In this document: positions 5,145-5,975 of the stretch, one piece after another
Numbering within the stretch: the stretch's first letter is position 1
How the letters are laid out: each line of letters opens with the position of its first letter
Assembly: GCA_046760705.1 (NCBI GenBank)
Contig: JBHIER010000226.1
Location: forward strand, 1 to 5,975
Direction of reading: 5' to 3'
DNA from: JBHIER01 sp046760705 [NCBI: bacterium]
Lineage (GTDB): Bacteria > JBHIER01 > G020348925
Length of the DNA: 5,975 nucleotides
Notes under the pieces: model-generated
What the model was told of the DNA's origin: nothing
Seen by the model: only the letters and a program-made list of their open reading frames with translations
The model's database searches: none
Program-made: the position numbers and the translations under genes

Positions 5145-5975
5145 ATGGCACGAAGGTGGCGACAGCTAAAGAAGAGAATTGCACCAACGCGCTCGGTGTT
5201 TCTCGGCATTTTTCTCCTTGTTTTCATCTTTGGGATCCTCTTTTCCCCGGTTACCTTTGCACTGGGGAGGAGAGAAAAGGGTTCGGATGAAGCCCCGCAA
5301 CCGGTCTATCCTTTTGAACTCATTCCGGACTGGGAACTTGCTCCTGTGGAGGTAAAACCAGAGCAGGTCAGAGTAGCAGATGTCAACGGAGACGGGGAAA
5401 TCGATCTTCTCTGTGGCTATCCTTCGTATTTCCAGGTCAGAGATATTTCTGGCGGTGTCTTCTGCCAGGTGAACATATACAACATATACCGTATTGGTGA
5501 GTGTCTTGATATAGATGATGATGATGATGATGATGATGGGGAATTGGAAATATTCGTAACGGTACGAATCAAGGATACCTTTTTCCTTCATGTCTATGAT
5601 CGCAAGGGGACATTGCTTAAAAGGATAGAGACTGTTTCCGTTGAAGATGTGAGAGGATCGGAAGGGTGGGATGGCACTTGTGAGATGCTGGCCCTGGCAG
5701 ACGTCAATGGGGATGGTGCGAAGGATTTGATAACTCGAGTCAATGCCGGTTTCGACGGTCAGCCTCGGGGCATCTTCGTTTACGACTTTCAAACCGGACT
5801 TGAACTGTGGCGTTTCTTGATGGGAACTTCACCAAACGAGCTGATCTTGGGTGATATAAATAACGATGGTTTTCAGGAGATTGTTGTTCCCACTTCATCT
5901 CCTGAGAATGGAAGCAACGTTAACGGAACAAATGATAGTACCAGTTATGTCATCGCACTGAGCAACAGTGGCGGC
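5145..5975 (+). CDS. FG-GAP/VCBS repeat protein with signal sequence (3' truncated)
   Basis: The frame is open from ATG 5145 to the window end (277 codons, no stop). An in-frame TGA at 5136-5138 rules out a longer start. The SD is weak (AAGAG at 5131-5135). Residues 1-16 are basic and residues 18-38 strongly hydrophobic (VFLGIFLLVFIFGILFSPVTF). A possible cleavage follows Ala39, otherwise it is an uncleaved anchor. Calcium-loop repeats occur at 79-87 (DVNGDGEID), 122-135 (an Asp-expanded loop, DIDDDDDDDDGELE), 186-194 (DVNGDGAKD) and 237-245 (DINNDGFQE). TGLELWRF near 218-226 resembles propeller strands of VCBS/PQQ-like proteins. The likely role is an exported beta-propeller protein, with partner and function unknown, and its C-terminal domains lie outside the window. 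Its base composition is lower in GC in places than pdxJ (two 60-nt blocks counted by hand, 5461-5520 and 5881-5940, have 38% and 40% GC; 3961-4020 has 65%). It has its own promoter and is not in an operon with pdxJ. Confidence 0.85.
   Translation, partial: MARRWRQLKKRIAPTRSVFLGIFLLVFIFGILFSPVTFALGRREKGSDEAPQPVYPFELIPDWELAPVEVKPEQVRVADVNGDGEIDLLCGYPSYFQVRDISGGVFCQVNIYNIYRIGECLDIDDDDDDDDGELEIFVTVRIKDTFFLHVYDRKGTLLKRIETVSVEDVRGSEGWDGTCEMLALADVNGDGAKDLITRVNAGFDGQPRGIFVYDFQTGLELWRFLMGTSPNELILGDINNDGFQEIVVPTSSPENGSNVNGTNDSTSYVIALSNSGG
5514..5537 (+). repeat. (GAT)8 trinucleotide microsatellite encoding eight Asp
   Basis: Eight uninterrupted GAT codons encode Asp124-131 of the last gene. They sit in the second FG-GAP loop, where a normal loop would read D-x-D-x-D-G-x-x-E. 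A change in copy number by replication slippage would keep the reading frame. Confidence 0.9.

Noticed and set aside
5166-5792. Antisense open frame (208 codons) with a run of Ile
   Set aside because: The Ile run is the reverse strand of the (GAT)8 tract. The + strand frame has a start, signal sequence and four FG-GAP loops, so the antisense frame is a shadow.

Overview
The window looks like a piece of a chromosome from an uncultivated Gram-negative bacterium. An outer-membrane beta-barrel gene of the Omp85 type, secreted proteins with signal peptides, and a DXP-dependent vitamin B6 gene (pdxJ) support a diderm. The first four genes are GC-rich. Parts of the last gene and its upstream gap are more AT-rich. 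Protein families alone do not allow a firm phylum. Numerous FG-GAP/VCBS proteins and short palindromic repeats between genes are common in metagenome-assembled genomes of several candidate phyla, but that is an impression, not a placement.

Layout, all genes on the + strand. At 2-838 is the C-terminal part of an Omp85/BamA-like outer-membrane barrel, cut by the window edge. A 182-nt gap holds two opposed arrays of an 8-nt degenerate repeat (868-899 and 931-962). At 1021-2487 is a secreted FG-GAP/VCBS beta-propeller protein. Seven nt after its stop, with its Shine-Dalgarno overlapping that stop, comes a membrane-anchored divergent polysaccharide deacetylase of the YibQ type (2495-3679). These two are probably co-transcribed and translationally coupled. 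A 197-nt gap with an interrupted palindrome and a 7-nt tandem repeat leads to pdxJ (3877-4599). A 545-nt non-coding gap follows. It holds a perfect 9-bp hairpin, a likely weak terminator, a structured palindromic element, and a near-consensus sigma-70 promoter with a layered palindrome at its start site. Last is a second FG-GAP/VCBS gene (5145 to the window end), open at the right edge, with an in-frame (GAT)8 tract inside one calcium-binding loop.

Apart from pdxJ, the theme is the cell envelope: outer-membrane insertion or secretion, exported propeller proteins, and a predicted periplasmic deacetylase-fold enzyme. No defence system, CRISPR array, tRNA, rRNA, transposase or phage gene is visible. 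I found no convincing new multi-gene system. The most unusual signals are the aspartate-codon microsatellite, the promoter/palindrome arrangement of the last gene, and the structured repeats between genes.
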